Shown piece by piece: positions 1 through 6,098 of a stretch of 9,179 nucleotides of DNA; position 1 is the stretch's first letter, and each line of letters begins with the position of its first letter. The position numbers and the translations under genes were made by a program. A model generated the notes under the pieces. It was not told the DNA's origin. It did not search any database and was given only the letters and a program-made list of their open reading frames with translations. Source of the stretch: Chromatiales bacterium (GTDB lineage: Bacteria; Pseudomonadota; Gammaproteobacteria; Chromatiales; Chromatiaceae); assembly GCA_024762485.1 (NCBI GenBank), contig JANTHH010000114.1, positions 1-9,179 on the forward strand, given 5' to 3'.

Positions 1-701
1 GTCAGCTGAGTCTGCTCGATCCATTCCTCCACTTCACGGGTGATTTGGGCGGCGTTCTTGCCGTGGGTTTCCATGGGGGGGCCGACGACGACCTGGATGG
101 TGCCTGGATATTTCTTAAGTCCCCGACGTTTCCAGAATACGCCGGCATTATGTGCAATGGGAATCACCGGGTAGCCGCTCTTCTCCGCCAGCAGGCCACC
201 ACCGATACCGTATTTCCTGCGCTCTCCCGGCGGTGTACGTGTGCCCTCTGGGAAGATGATGACGATCTGACCGGCCTGGAGCGCGGCGGTGCCTTTTTCG
301 ATGACCTGCCGCACGGCCTTGCGTCCGGATTTCCTGTCGATGGCGATGGGTTTGACCGTTGCCATTGCCCAGCCGAATACCGGTACCCACATCAATTCCC
401 GCTTCAATACCCACGCCTGGTTTTTCGGCAGCAGGCCGCGCAGCGCTATGGTCTCCCAAGCAGACTGGTGCTTGGACATGATGATCGCCGGTTCGCTCGG
501 CAGGTGCTCGGCACCTTCGATATGGTAGTCCAGGTGACAGATGTGCCTGAGCAGCCAGAGGTTGTTCATGCCCCACAGGTTGCTGACAGCCTGCCGCCAG
601 GAGAGGGGAAACAGCCAGCCGATGATGGCCAGAATGAGCCCGTAGAACAGGGTGGTGAGCACCAGAAAAAAGAAAAAGATCAGTGAACGGATCAGGATCA
701 T
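1..701 (-). CDS. plsC: 1-acyl-sn-glycerol-3-phosphate acyltransferase, 3' end cut by window edge
   Basis: Likely acylates lysophosphatidic acid to phosphatidic acid at the inner membrane, the second acylation step of phospholipid synthesis. About 233 codons are visible from ATG at 701 and no stop is reached, so the C-terminus lies outside the window; the family is usually about 240-260 aa, so little is missing. Residues about 6-31 form a hydrophobic membrane anchor. The acyltransferase motifs are in order: HQSAWE (H78, with an acidic residue at 83, the HX4D/E catalytic motif), VPVFGW (106-111), FPEGTR (150-155) and VIPIAHNAG (179-187). The start overlaps the stop of the gmhB-type gene in an ATGA arrangement (4 nt) and has no clear Shine-Dalgarno sequence, so translation is probably coupled. 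Pseudomonas has a comparable lysophosphatidate acyltransferase gene next to gmhB. Confidence 0.93.
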   Translation of the reverse strand, partial: MILIRSLIFFFFLVLTTLFYGLILAIIGWLFPLSWRQAVSNLWGMNNLWLLRHICHLDYHIEGAEHLPSEPAIIMSKHQSAWETIALRGLLPKNQAWVLKRELMWVPVFGWAMATVKPIAIDRKSGRKAVRQVIEKGTAALQAGQIVIIFPEGTRTPPGERRKYGIGGGLLAEKSGYPVIPIAHNAGVFWKRRGLKKYPGTIQVVVGPPMETHGKNAAQITREVEEWIEQTQL

Positions 702-1231
702 GGTCGATTATCGAGCAGTGCAGCCACTGCCTGTGCAAGGTTGTCGTAGAGCGGGGAATCCGCGGCGGTATCGTTGCGGACGACGGGCCGGTCGCTGCGT
801 ATCCCCAGTGAAGGGATGCCGCAGGCCCGTGCTGCCATGGCGTCGCTCGGCTGGTCGCCAATCATCACCGCCTCGCTGGCAGGTACATCGAAACGTCCCA
901 GCATCTGCTGCAGCAGGCCGGGGGCGGGCTTGTGGCAGGGACAGCCACTGTCTGCGCCATGGGCGCAGAAGAAGATGCCATCGATATGACCCCCGACGCG
1001 ATTCAGTTGATGGTGCAGCCGGGCGTGGATGGCGTTGATGTTGTCCAGGCTCAGATCACCACGTGCCAGGCCCGGCTGGTTGGTGGCGACGGCAACCAGT
1101 AGATTGGCCTGGTTGAGCCGGGCAATGGCCTGCAGGCTACCGGGGATGGGGCGCCATTGCTCCACCGTGCAGACCGGCAGCTGAGCAGCGGAATTGATCA
1201 CCCCATCGCGACCGAGGATGACGAGTCGCAT
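698..1231 (-). CDS. gmhB: GmhB-type HAD phosphatase (heptose 1,7-bisphosphate 7-phosphatase family), nucleophile Asp replaced by Gly
   Basis: The 177-aa protein belongs to the GmhB/histidinol-phosphatase branch of the HAD superfamily. GmhB removes the 7-phosphate from D-glycero-D-manno-heptose 1,7-bisphosphate during ADP-heptose synthesis for the LPS core. Family features visible: motif I region GRDGVIN (7-13), motif II ATNQPG (49-54, normally TNQSG), a zinc-type ligand set C89, H91, C97, C99, motif III lysine K101 in CHKP (normally CRKP), and motif IV GDQPSD (125-130). In this family motif I is DRDG, and its first Asp is the nucleophile that forms the phospho-aspartate. Here codon 7 is GGT (Gly), one base from GAT (Asp), while D9 is retained. 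Length and frame are intact. The start shares one base with the stop of the upstream MazG-like gene (TGATG). The family is sure; phosphatase activity is doubtful unless the base is an error. Confidence 0.85.
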   Translation of the reverse strand: MRLVILGRDGVINSAAQLPVCTVEQWRPIPGSLQAIARLNQANLLVAVATNQPGLARGDLSLDNINAIHARLHHQLNRVGGHIDGIFFCAHGADSGCPCHKPAPGLLQQMLGRFDVPASEAVMIGDQPSDAMAARACGIPSLGIRSDRPVVRNDTAADSPLYDNLAQAVAALLDNRP

Positions 1232-1572
1232 CAGTCCATATCCCGGAATTCGGAGACTCGGATGCGCCCGTCCACCATGCGCGATTCACGCTGCATCAGT
1301 TTTTCCATCTTGCGCCAGAAGGCGTGGTTGAGATCGAAACCGGCAGCGATTTCGGTGCCCATCAGCAGGATCATCAAATCCGCAACCTCTTCTGCGAGTG
1401 AGTCCTTACTTTTCCCTTTGGTTACGCAGGACGAGATCTCACCCAGTTCTTCGGCCATCAGGGCCACCCGGTAGGTGAGTTCCTCGCCACCGGTTTCTCG
1501 AAACCTGTGCTTGTCATGAAAGGCTTGGACCGCCGCCATCATGGCGTGCCAGGAATCTGGATTTTCAGCCAT
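1231..1572 (-). CDS. MazG-like nucleotide pyrophosphohydrolase
   Basis: This 113-aa all-alpha protein looks like a single-domain MazG/dUTPase-superfamily enzyme, which hydrolyses nucleoside triphosphates to monophosphate and pyrophosphate, often to clear non-canonical nucleotides. The signature is the divalent-metal motif EXXE...EXXD: E42-L-G-E45 and E62-V-A-D65, separated by a short basic linker (KGKSKD). The start ATG at 1572 is preceded by GGGGAG about 8 nt upstream. It lies 77 nt after glyS and its stop overlaps the gmhB-type start by one base, so it is co-transcribed with the glycyl-tRNA synthetase genes. In P. aeruginosa a different small hypothetical gene, as I recall, occupies this slot. 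Substrate cannot be told from sequence. Confidence 0.82.
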   Translation of the reverse strand: MAENPDSWHAMMAAVQAFHDKHRFRETGGEELTYRVALMAEELGEISSCVTKGKSKDSLAEEVADLMILLMGTEIAAGFDLNHAFWRKMEKLMQRESRMVDGRIRVSEFRDMD

Positions 1573-1649
1573 TTCGTTTTCTCCCCGAATCCCCCGCAGA
1601 CCCTACCGGATGGACCGGCTCCGTGCGACAGTAAAGACCTGGTCGCGGG

Positions 1650-3728
1650 TTATTGTGGCAGTTTCGAGATATCGGCGACCTGCAGAAACAGATCGGCGAG
1701 ATCGGCCAGCAGGCGCAGCCGATTGCCACGCACCACGGCATCATCCGTCATGACCATGACCGCATCGAAGAAGCGGTCGACCACAGATTTCAGCCCGGCG
1801 AGCTGCTCCAGTGTCGCGCGGTAATCACCGTCGTGAAGCAAGGGACTGACCCGGCCACTTACCGCGACCAGCTGATCATGCAGCTCGCGCTCGGCCGGCT
1901 CGGTGAACAGGGCGGGATCAACCTGCGGTGGTAGGGGTTCGCTGCTCTTGCGCAGGATATTACGGATGCGCTTGTTGGCGGCCGCCAGCACCGTGGCCTC
2001 GTCGAGTTCGCTGAAGGCTGCCACGGCCTGGATGCGCTGCTCGAAATCGGCGAGGCTGACGGGCTTGACGGCGGCCACTGCCTCGAACAGATCGGGGCCG
2101 ACACCCGCCTCGGCATACAACCCCTTGAGGCGTTCCAGCATGAAGGCGTAAACCTGCTCGGATGCCTGATGATCTGTCAGCAGGGACTCCTGGCCATATT
2201 GCGCAGTATCAAGGAGACTCGGGAGATTGAGAGTAAGTGAGTGCTCACGCATAATGCGCAGCGCACCGAGCGCGGCACGGCGCAGGCCGAAGGGGTCCTT
2301 GTCACCGCTGGGCTTCTGTCCAATGCCGAAGATACCCACCAGGGTGTCCAGCCGTTCGGCCAGTGCAACGGCGATACCTGTGCCGGTCTGCGGCAGGTGG
2401 TCGCCAGAGTAGCGTGGCAGATAGAACTCCTCCATGGCCTGAGCCAGTTCAGGGTCCTCGCCGTCGCGCAGTGCCTGGTAACGTCCCATGATGCCCTGCA
2501 TCTCAGGAAACTCGTAGACCATCTCGGTCATCAGATCACATCGCGAAAGCATGCCGGCACGATGTGCCATTTGTGGGTCCGTGCCCATCTGCTCGGCGAT
2601 GATACGGGCGAGGGTGGCGACCCGCTCCGACTTGTCATACATGCTGCCCAGCTGCTTCTGAAAGACCACCTGGCGGAGCGATTCGATGTGCTCCTCCAAC
2701 CGCTTCTTGCCGTCCTGCTGCCAGAAAAACATGGCGTCGGCCAGACGTGGCCTGACCACACGTTCATTACCGGTGCGTATGACGTCGGGGTCGTGACTGT
2801 CGATGTTGGCAATGGTGATGAAGTGGTTCATCAGACCGCCGTTGCTATCGAACACCGGGAAGTATTTCTGATTCTTCTTCATGGTCAGCACCAGCGCCTC
2901 ATGCGGCACTTCGAGATATTTCTCCTCGAAACCGCCGGCAATGGCCACCGGCCACTCGTTCAACGCTGTGACCTCGTCGAGCAGGTCGTCATCAAGATCA
3001 GCACTGCCGCCGAGCGATCGCGCTGCCTCGCTGACCTGCTGCACGATCAGGGCCCTGCGCTCGGCAAAATCGGTGATCACCTGGCCTTCGTTGCGCAGCT
3101 TGTCGGCATAGTCGGCAGGGGTGGACAACGCGATGGCCTGGGGGTGATGGAAGCGGTGACCGTAAGAGAGGTTTCCAGCCTGGGCGTCAAGCAGGGTGCA
3201 GGGCACCACCGAGCCGCCATGCAGAAACAGCAGCCAATGCACGGGTCGAACGAACTGGGCATCCGAGTCACCCCAGCGCATCCGCTTGGGAATCGGCAGC
3301 TTGTGCAGGGCCTGCTCAGCGATGCCGGGCAGCAGCTCATCGGCGGGTCTGCCCGCTTCCTTCAGGGTATAGGCAAGCCATTCGCCCTTGTCGGTTTGCA
3401 GCCGGCTCAGCTGGTCTACGGTCGTACCGCAGGAGGCGGCAAATCCCTCGGCCGCCTTGGTTGGATTGCCGTCGTCATCGAAGGCTGCCTTGACTGCAGG
3501 GCCGCGACGCTCGATCTCCTTGTCCGGTGTAGAAAGTGAGCAGTCACTGACAAGAATAGCCAGACGACGCGGGGTGGCGAAGGCCTTCACCTCACCATGT
3601 TGCAGGTCGGCCCGATCCAGGCCGGCGATGAATTCACGCTTCAGCGAGGTGGAAAGATGCTGCAGTGCGACGGGTGGAAGCTCCTCTGTACCCAGCTCGA
3701 AAAGCAGGTCGGCGGCTTGGTCAACCAT
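1650..3728 (-). CDS. glyS: glycyl-tRNA synthetase, beta subunit
   Basis: The beta subunit of the bacterial alpha2-beta2 glycyl-tRNA synthetase, needed with GlyQ for charging tRNA-Gly in the cytoplasm; it provides most of the tRNA-binding surface. The start chosen gives 692 aa, close to E. coli GlyS (689). Hallmarks: N-terminal LLFELGTEELPP (8-19), a TPRRLA segment, KRMRWGD, the GNERVVRPRLADAMFFW block, QKQLGSMYDKSERV, then SGDKDPFGLRRAALGALRI ahead of the C-terminal anticodon-binding region. An upstream ATG at 3785 would add 19 residues unlike the family. ATG 3728 starts at the conserved N-terminus and has GGAGGT (3734-3739) 5 nt upstream, which decides the start. The gene overlaps the end of glyQ by 8 nt. 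Confidence 0.97.
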   Translation of the reverse strand: MVDQAADLLFELGTEELPPVALQHLSTSLKREFIAGLDRADLQHGEVKAFATPRRLAILVSDCSLSTPDKEIERRGPAVKAAFDDDGNPTKAAEGFAASCGTTVDQLSRLQTDKGEWLAYTLKEAGRPADELLPGIAEQALHKLPIPKRMRWGDSDAQFVRPVHWLLFLHGGSVVPCTLLDAQAGNLSYGHRFHHPQAIALSTPADYADKLRNEGQVITDFAERRALIVQQVSEAARSLGGSADLDDDLLDEVTALNEWPVAIAGGFEEKYLEVPHEALVLTMKKNQKYFPVFDSNGGLMNHFITIANIDSHDPDVIRTGNERVVRPRLADAMFFWQQDGKKRLEEHIESLRQVVFQKQLGSMYDKSERVATLARIIAEQMGTDPQMAHRAGMLSRCDLMTEMVYEFPEMQGIMGRYQALRDGEDPELAQAMEEFYLPRYSGDHLPQTGTGIAVALAERLDTLVGIFGIGQKPSGDKDPFGLRRAALGALRIMREHSLTLNLPSLLDTAQYGQESLLTDHQASEQVYAFMLERLKGLYAEAGVGPDLFEAVAAVKPVSLADFEQRIQAVAAFSELDEATVLAAANKRIRNILRKSSEPLPPQVDPALFTEPAERELHDQLVAVSGRVSPLLHDGDYRATLEQLAGLKSVVDRFFDAVMVMTDDAVVRGNRLRLLADLADLFLQVADISKLPQ

Positions 3729-4674
3729 TGGACACCTCCGGCTGCTGGGCACTGCACAACGGGAAGCCAAGCTGCTCGCGTGCATCGTGATAGGCCTGTG
3801 CGACGGCGCGGGCCAGGGTGCGCACGCGCAGGATGTAGCGCTGCCGCTCGGTCACCGAGATGGCGTGGCGGGCATCGAGCAGGTTGAAGGCGTGCGAGGC
3901 CTTGAGTACCTGTTCGTAGGCCGGCAGCGGCAGGCCGGCCTCGATCAGCTTGTTGGACTCCTTCTCGCACTGGTCGAACAGTTGAAACAGAAAATCCACG
4001 TCGGCATGCTCGAAGTTGTAGGCCGATTGTTCCACCTCGTTCTGGTGGAACACGTCCCCATAGGTGACCGGACCGTCGGGCCCGACGGTCCATACCAGGT
4101 CGTAGACGCTCTCGACCCCCTGCAGGTACATGGCGATACGCTCAAGACCATAGGTGATCTCGCCGGTCACCGGGCGGCATTCCAGTCCGCCCACCTGCTG
4201 AAAATAAGTGAACTGGGTGACTTCCATACCGTTGAGCCAGACCTCCCAGCCTAGGCCCCAGGCGCCGAGGGTGGGGGATTCCCAGTTGTCCTCGACGAAG
4301 CGGATATCGTGCACCAGCGGGTCGATCCCGAGCATCTCCAGCGATCCCAGGTACAGCGCCTGGATGTCCTTCGGGGAGGGCTTCATCGCCACCTGGAACT
4401 GGTAATAGTGCTGCAGGCGGTTCGGATTTTCGCCGTAGCGCCCGTCGGTGGGACGCCGCGAGGGCTGGACGTAGGCGGCATTCCACGGCTCCGGGCCAAT
4501 GGCCCGCAGGAAGGTGGCGGTGTGGAAAGTGCCGGCACCCATCTCCATGTCATAGGGCTGGAGGATGACGCAGCCCTGCCCCGCCCAGTATTGCTGCAGG
4601 GCGAAGATCAGCCCCTGGAAGGTGGACGGTGTGGCCGTCGGTGTGGACTTGGCGTTCAAGATATAAGGACTCAA
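3721..4674 (-). CDS. glyQ: glycyl-tRNA synthetase, alpha subunit
   Basis: The catalytic alpha subunit of the alpha2-beta2 glycyl-tRNA synthetase; it forms glycyl-adenylate and works with GlyS. It is 317 aa if begun at TTG 4674, against 303 in E. coli. Near-invariant family blocks are visible: TFQGLI (18-23), the PSRRPTDGRYGENPNRLQH block (about 71-89), HDIRFVEDNWESPTLGAWGLGWEVWLN-type class II core, VGGLECRPVTGEITYGLER and DARHAISVTERQRYILR. The start is odd: no in-frame ATG or GTG lies between the upstream stop (TAA at about 4696-4698) and the conserved core. Candidates are TTG 4674 or TTG 4659, the second giving 312 aa; neither has a good Shine-Dalgarno sequence. First gene of the operon leading to plsC. 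Confidence 0.96.
   Translation of the reverse strand: MSPYILNAKSTPTATPSTFQGLIFALQQYWAGQGCVILQPYDMEMGAGTFHTATFLRAIGPEPWNAAYVQPSRRPTDGRYGENPNRLQHYYQFQVAMKPSPKDIQALYLGSLEMLGIDPLVHDIRFVEDNWESPTLGAWGLGWEVWLNGMEVTQFTYFQQVGGLECRPVTGEITYGLERIAMYLQGVESVYDLVWTVGPDGPVTYGDVFHQNEVEQSAYNFEHADVDFLFQLFDQCEKESNKLIEAGLPLPAYEQVLKASHAFNLLDARHAISVTERQRYILRVRTLARAVAQAYHDAREQLGFPLCSAQQPEVSNG
3734..3739 (-). promoter_or_regulatory. ribosome binding site of glyS
   Basis: GGAGGT on the minus strand lies inside the last codons of glyQ, 5 nt before ATG 3728. It is a near-consensus Shine-Dalgarno sequence and shows that glyS starts at 3728, inside the glyQ end, rather than at the upstream ATG at 3785. A strong site here would let ribosomes load on glyS beyond those arriving by coupling from glyQ, in keeping with equal subunit amounts. 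Confidence 0.8.
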
Positions 4675-4694
4675 GATGCTGGAGAAAGGCCGGG

Positions 4695-4730
4695 ATTATA
4701 ACGAATGCGGACGGTTGACCCCACAAGCGG
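4695..4730 (-). promoter_or_regulatory. probable sigma70 promoter for the glyQ operon
   Basis: A perfect TATAAT -10 box reads on the minus strand at 4700-4695. The best -35 candidate is a poor TTGTGG 19 nt upstream (about 4720-4725), so the -35 is uncertain. Transcription would begin near 4688, leaving only about 13-14 nt of leader before TTG 4674, or about 28 nt before TTG 4659. The position just ahead of glyQ and the absence of another candidate support it. Confidence 0.55.
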
Positions 4731-4743
4731 CAGCGTAGTTCGG

Positions 4744-4773
4744 GGAACAGGGCGGGGGCGGGCCGGTTATAAT
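4744..4773 (+). promoter_or_regulatory. probable sigma70 promoter for the thiouridylase-like/TusA/CDF operon
   Basis: A perfect TATAAT at 4768-4773 reads on the plus strand, with a weak -35 candidate ggaaca at 4744-4749 (18-nt spacing). Transcription would start near 4780, giving a leader of about 39 nt before ATG 4819. The box lies in GTTATAATC, which is the exact reverse complement of GATTATAAC at 4694-4702 around the glyQ -10 box. The two divergent promoters are therefore about 70 bp apart and could influence each other. Confidence 0.55.
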
Positions 4774-4796
4774 CGTCCGTGTCACTTCGCAATCCA

Positions 4797-4810
4797 CTGA
4801 TTCAAATCAG
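4797..4810. repeat. 14-bp palindrome in the 5' leader, 8 nt before the start codon
   Basis: CTGATTCAAATCAG has 6-bp perfect arms around a 2-bp centre. It lies between the predicted transcription start and ATG 4819, where a Shine-Dalgarno sequence would be expected; no clear one is present. With a 2-nt centre it fits a DNA operator better than an RNA hairpin. Function is unknown. Confidence 0.4.
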
Positions 4811-4818
4811 ATTCCAAC

Positions 4819-5862
4819 ATGAGCAGACAACGCAAGGCCGTGGCACTGATCTCCGGCGGGCTGGACTCGCTGCTGGCAGTACGGGTCATCCAGCAGCAGG
4901 GTATCGAGGTGGAGGGCATCAATTTCTTCACCGGTTTCTGTGTCGAGGGGCACACCCATGCCATCCGCAAGAAGGACCAGAAAAAACCCAAGCGCAACAA
5001 CGCGCTGTGGGCGGCGGAGCAACTCGGCATCAAGCTGCACATCATCGACATCGTCGACGAATACAAGGATGTGGTGATCAATCCCAGGCATGGCTACGGT
5101 GCCAACCTCAACCCCTGCCTGGACTGCAAGGTGTTCATGGTGCAGAAGGCGCGGGAATGGATGGAACAGAAGGGTTTCGATTTCATCATCACCGGCGAGG
5201 TGGTGGGCCAGCGACCCATGTCCCAACGCAAGGAGACCCTGCCGGTGGTGCAGCGCGAATCGGGCATCGACGACCGCCTGCTGCGCCCGCTGTGCGCGAA
5301 GAACCTGCCCGAGACCCTGCCCGAGCGCGAGGGCTGGGTGGATCGCGAGGGGCTGTACGATTTCTCCGGGCGCAGCCGCAAGCCCCAGTTCGCGCTGGCG
5401 AAGCAGTTCGGCTTCGAGGACTATGCCCAGCCGGCCGGTGGCTGCTGCTTCCTCACCGACGAGCGTTATTCGGTGAAGCTGTCGGACCTGTGGCAGCATC
5501 GCGGCGAGAAGCGCTACGACCTGGACGACATCATGCTGCTCAAGGTCGGCCGGCACATCCGTCCCGCCGACCATTTCAAGGTCATCGTCGCGCGCGAGGA
5601 GGGCGAGGGCAATTTCCTGCAGGGCTATCGCAAGCAGTTCATCAGCCTGAAGACCACCAGCCACGGCGGCCCGCTGGCGCTGATCGACGGCGAGGCATCG
5701 ACTGCGGATATCGAGCTGGCCGCGCGCATCGTCGCCCGCTACAGCCAGGGCAGGGATGCGCCACAGGTGGAACTGGAGGTCAGCGACCACGGTGCCGGAC
5801 CGGAGCGTCTCACGGTGGTACCGCTCGCTGCCAGCGAAGTGCGTGAGGAATGGGTACTGTGA
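4819..5862 (+). CDS. PP-loop ATPase, thiouridylase-like (MnmA/TtuA-like) with C-terminal NFACT-R-like domain
   Basis: The 347-aa protein is an adenine-nucleotide alpha-hydrolase likely to activate an RNA base by adenylation and insert sulfur. The PP-loop is SGGLDS (12-17). Cysteines are placed as in tRNA thiolases: NPCLDC (C100, C103), then GGCCF (C209, C210), after a GEVVGQRPMSQ block (126-136). CxxC plus a distant Cys could serve persulfide chemistry as in MnmA, or hold a [4Fe-4S] cluster as in TtuA-type enzymes. Residues about 220-340 (LLKVGRHIRP...KVIVAREEGEGNFLQGY) resemble the NFACT-R RNA-binding domain known to be fused to some thiouridine synthases. An in-frame TGA at 4798 makes ATG 4819 the first possible ATG start. 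The TusA-family gene downstream overlaps its stop, which supports a sulfur-transfer role. The family is often labelled a tRNA methyltransferase/thiouridylase; the exact base modified is unknown. Confidence 0.82.
   Translation: MSRQRKAVALISGGLDSLLAVRVIQQQGIEVEGINFFTGFCVEGHTHAIRKKDQKKPKRNNALWAAEQLGIKLHIIDIVDEYKDVVINPRHGYGANLNPCLDCKVFMVQKAREWMEQKGFDFIITGEVVGQRPMSQRKETLPVVQRESGIDDRLLRPLCAKNLPETLPEREGWVDREGLYDFSGRSRKPQFALAKQFGFEDYAQPAGGCCFLTDERYSVKLSDLWQHRGEKRYDLDDIMLLKVGRHIRPADHFKVIVAREEGEGNFLQGYRKQFISLKTTSHGGPLALIDGEASTADIELAARIVARYSQGRDAPQVELEVSDHGAGPERLTVVPLAASEVREEWVL
5845..5848 (+). promoter_or_regulatory. ribosome binding site choosing the GTG start of the TusA-family gene
   Basis: GAGG at 5845-5848 lies only 1 nt before ATG 5850, too close to serve it, but 10 nt before GTG 5859. 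GTG 5859 overlaps the TGA of the upstream gene as GTGA. Both points favour the GTG start. Confidence 0.55.
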
Positions 5863-6098
5863 GCCGGCAGCGGATCGACTGCAGTCGCCTGCTCTGTCCC
5901 ATGCCCGTGATACGGGTGCAGGACAAGGTGGCCGAATTGCACCCCGGCGATGAGCTCGAGGCCATCTGTACCGACCCGGGCGCACTGAACGACATCCCCG
6001 CCTGGTGCCGGATCAACGGCCACGAGGTCCTGGAGACCCGCTCAGATTCTGACGCGGGCGAATATATTGTGGTTCTGAGAGTTGGGGAAGACAGCTGA
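5859..6098 (+). CDS. TusA-family sulfurtransferase (sulfur carrier)
   Basis: A 79-aa protein (from GTG 5859) of the TusA/SirA/YeeD fold, which carries sulfur as a cysteine persulfide between proteins. The key motif is CPMP (13-16, the CPxP signature) with the catalytic Cys13 at the N-terminus of helix 1, followed by VIRVQDKV; the C-terminal half has the expected strand pattern ending in EYIVVLRV. Length fits E. coli TusA (81 aa). The usual LDxxGLxCP is changed to IDCSRLLCP, giving a second cysteine (C8) five residues before the catalytic one. An alternative ATG at 5850 would add three residues but has a badly spaced ribosome binding site. It overlaps the thiouridylase-like gene by 4 nt and the CDF gene by 1 nt, so it is probably the dedicated sulfur donor of its neighbour. 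It may be a TusA paralogue rather than the mnm5s2U pathway TusA itself. Confidence 0.88.
   Translation: MSRQRIDCSRLLCPMPVIRVQDKVAELHPGDELEAICTDPGALNDIPAWCRINGHEVLETRSDSDAGEYIVVLRVGEDS

Noticed and set aside
2241..3539. 432-codon open frame on the plus strand opposite glyS
   Set aside because: It is antisense to a fully conserved glyS frame, resembles no family I know, and long antisense frames are common in GC-rich DNA.
3729..3785. Longer glyS with 19 extra N-terminal residues
   Set aside because: The extra residues are unlike GlyS, and ATG 3728 has a near-consensus ribosome binding site at the conserved N-terminus.
4807..5985. 392-codon minus-strand open frame opposite the thiouridylase-like gene
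   Set aside because: It lies antisense to a gene with a clear PP-loop and cysteine motifs and has no recognisable domain.
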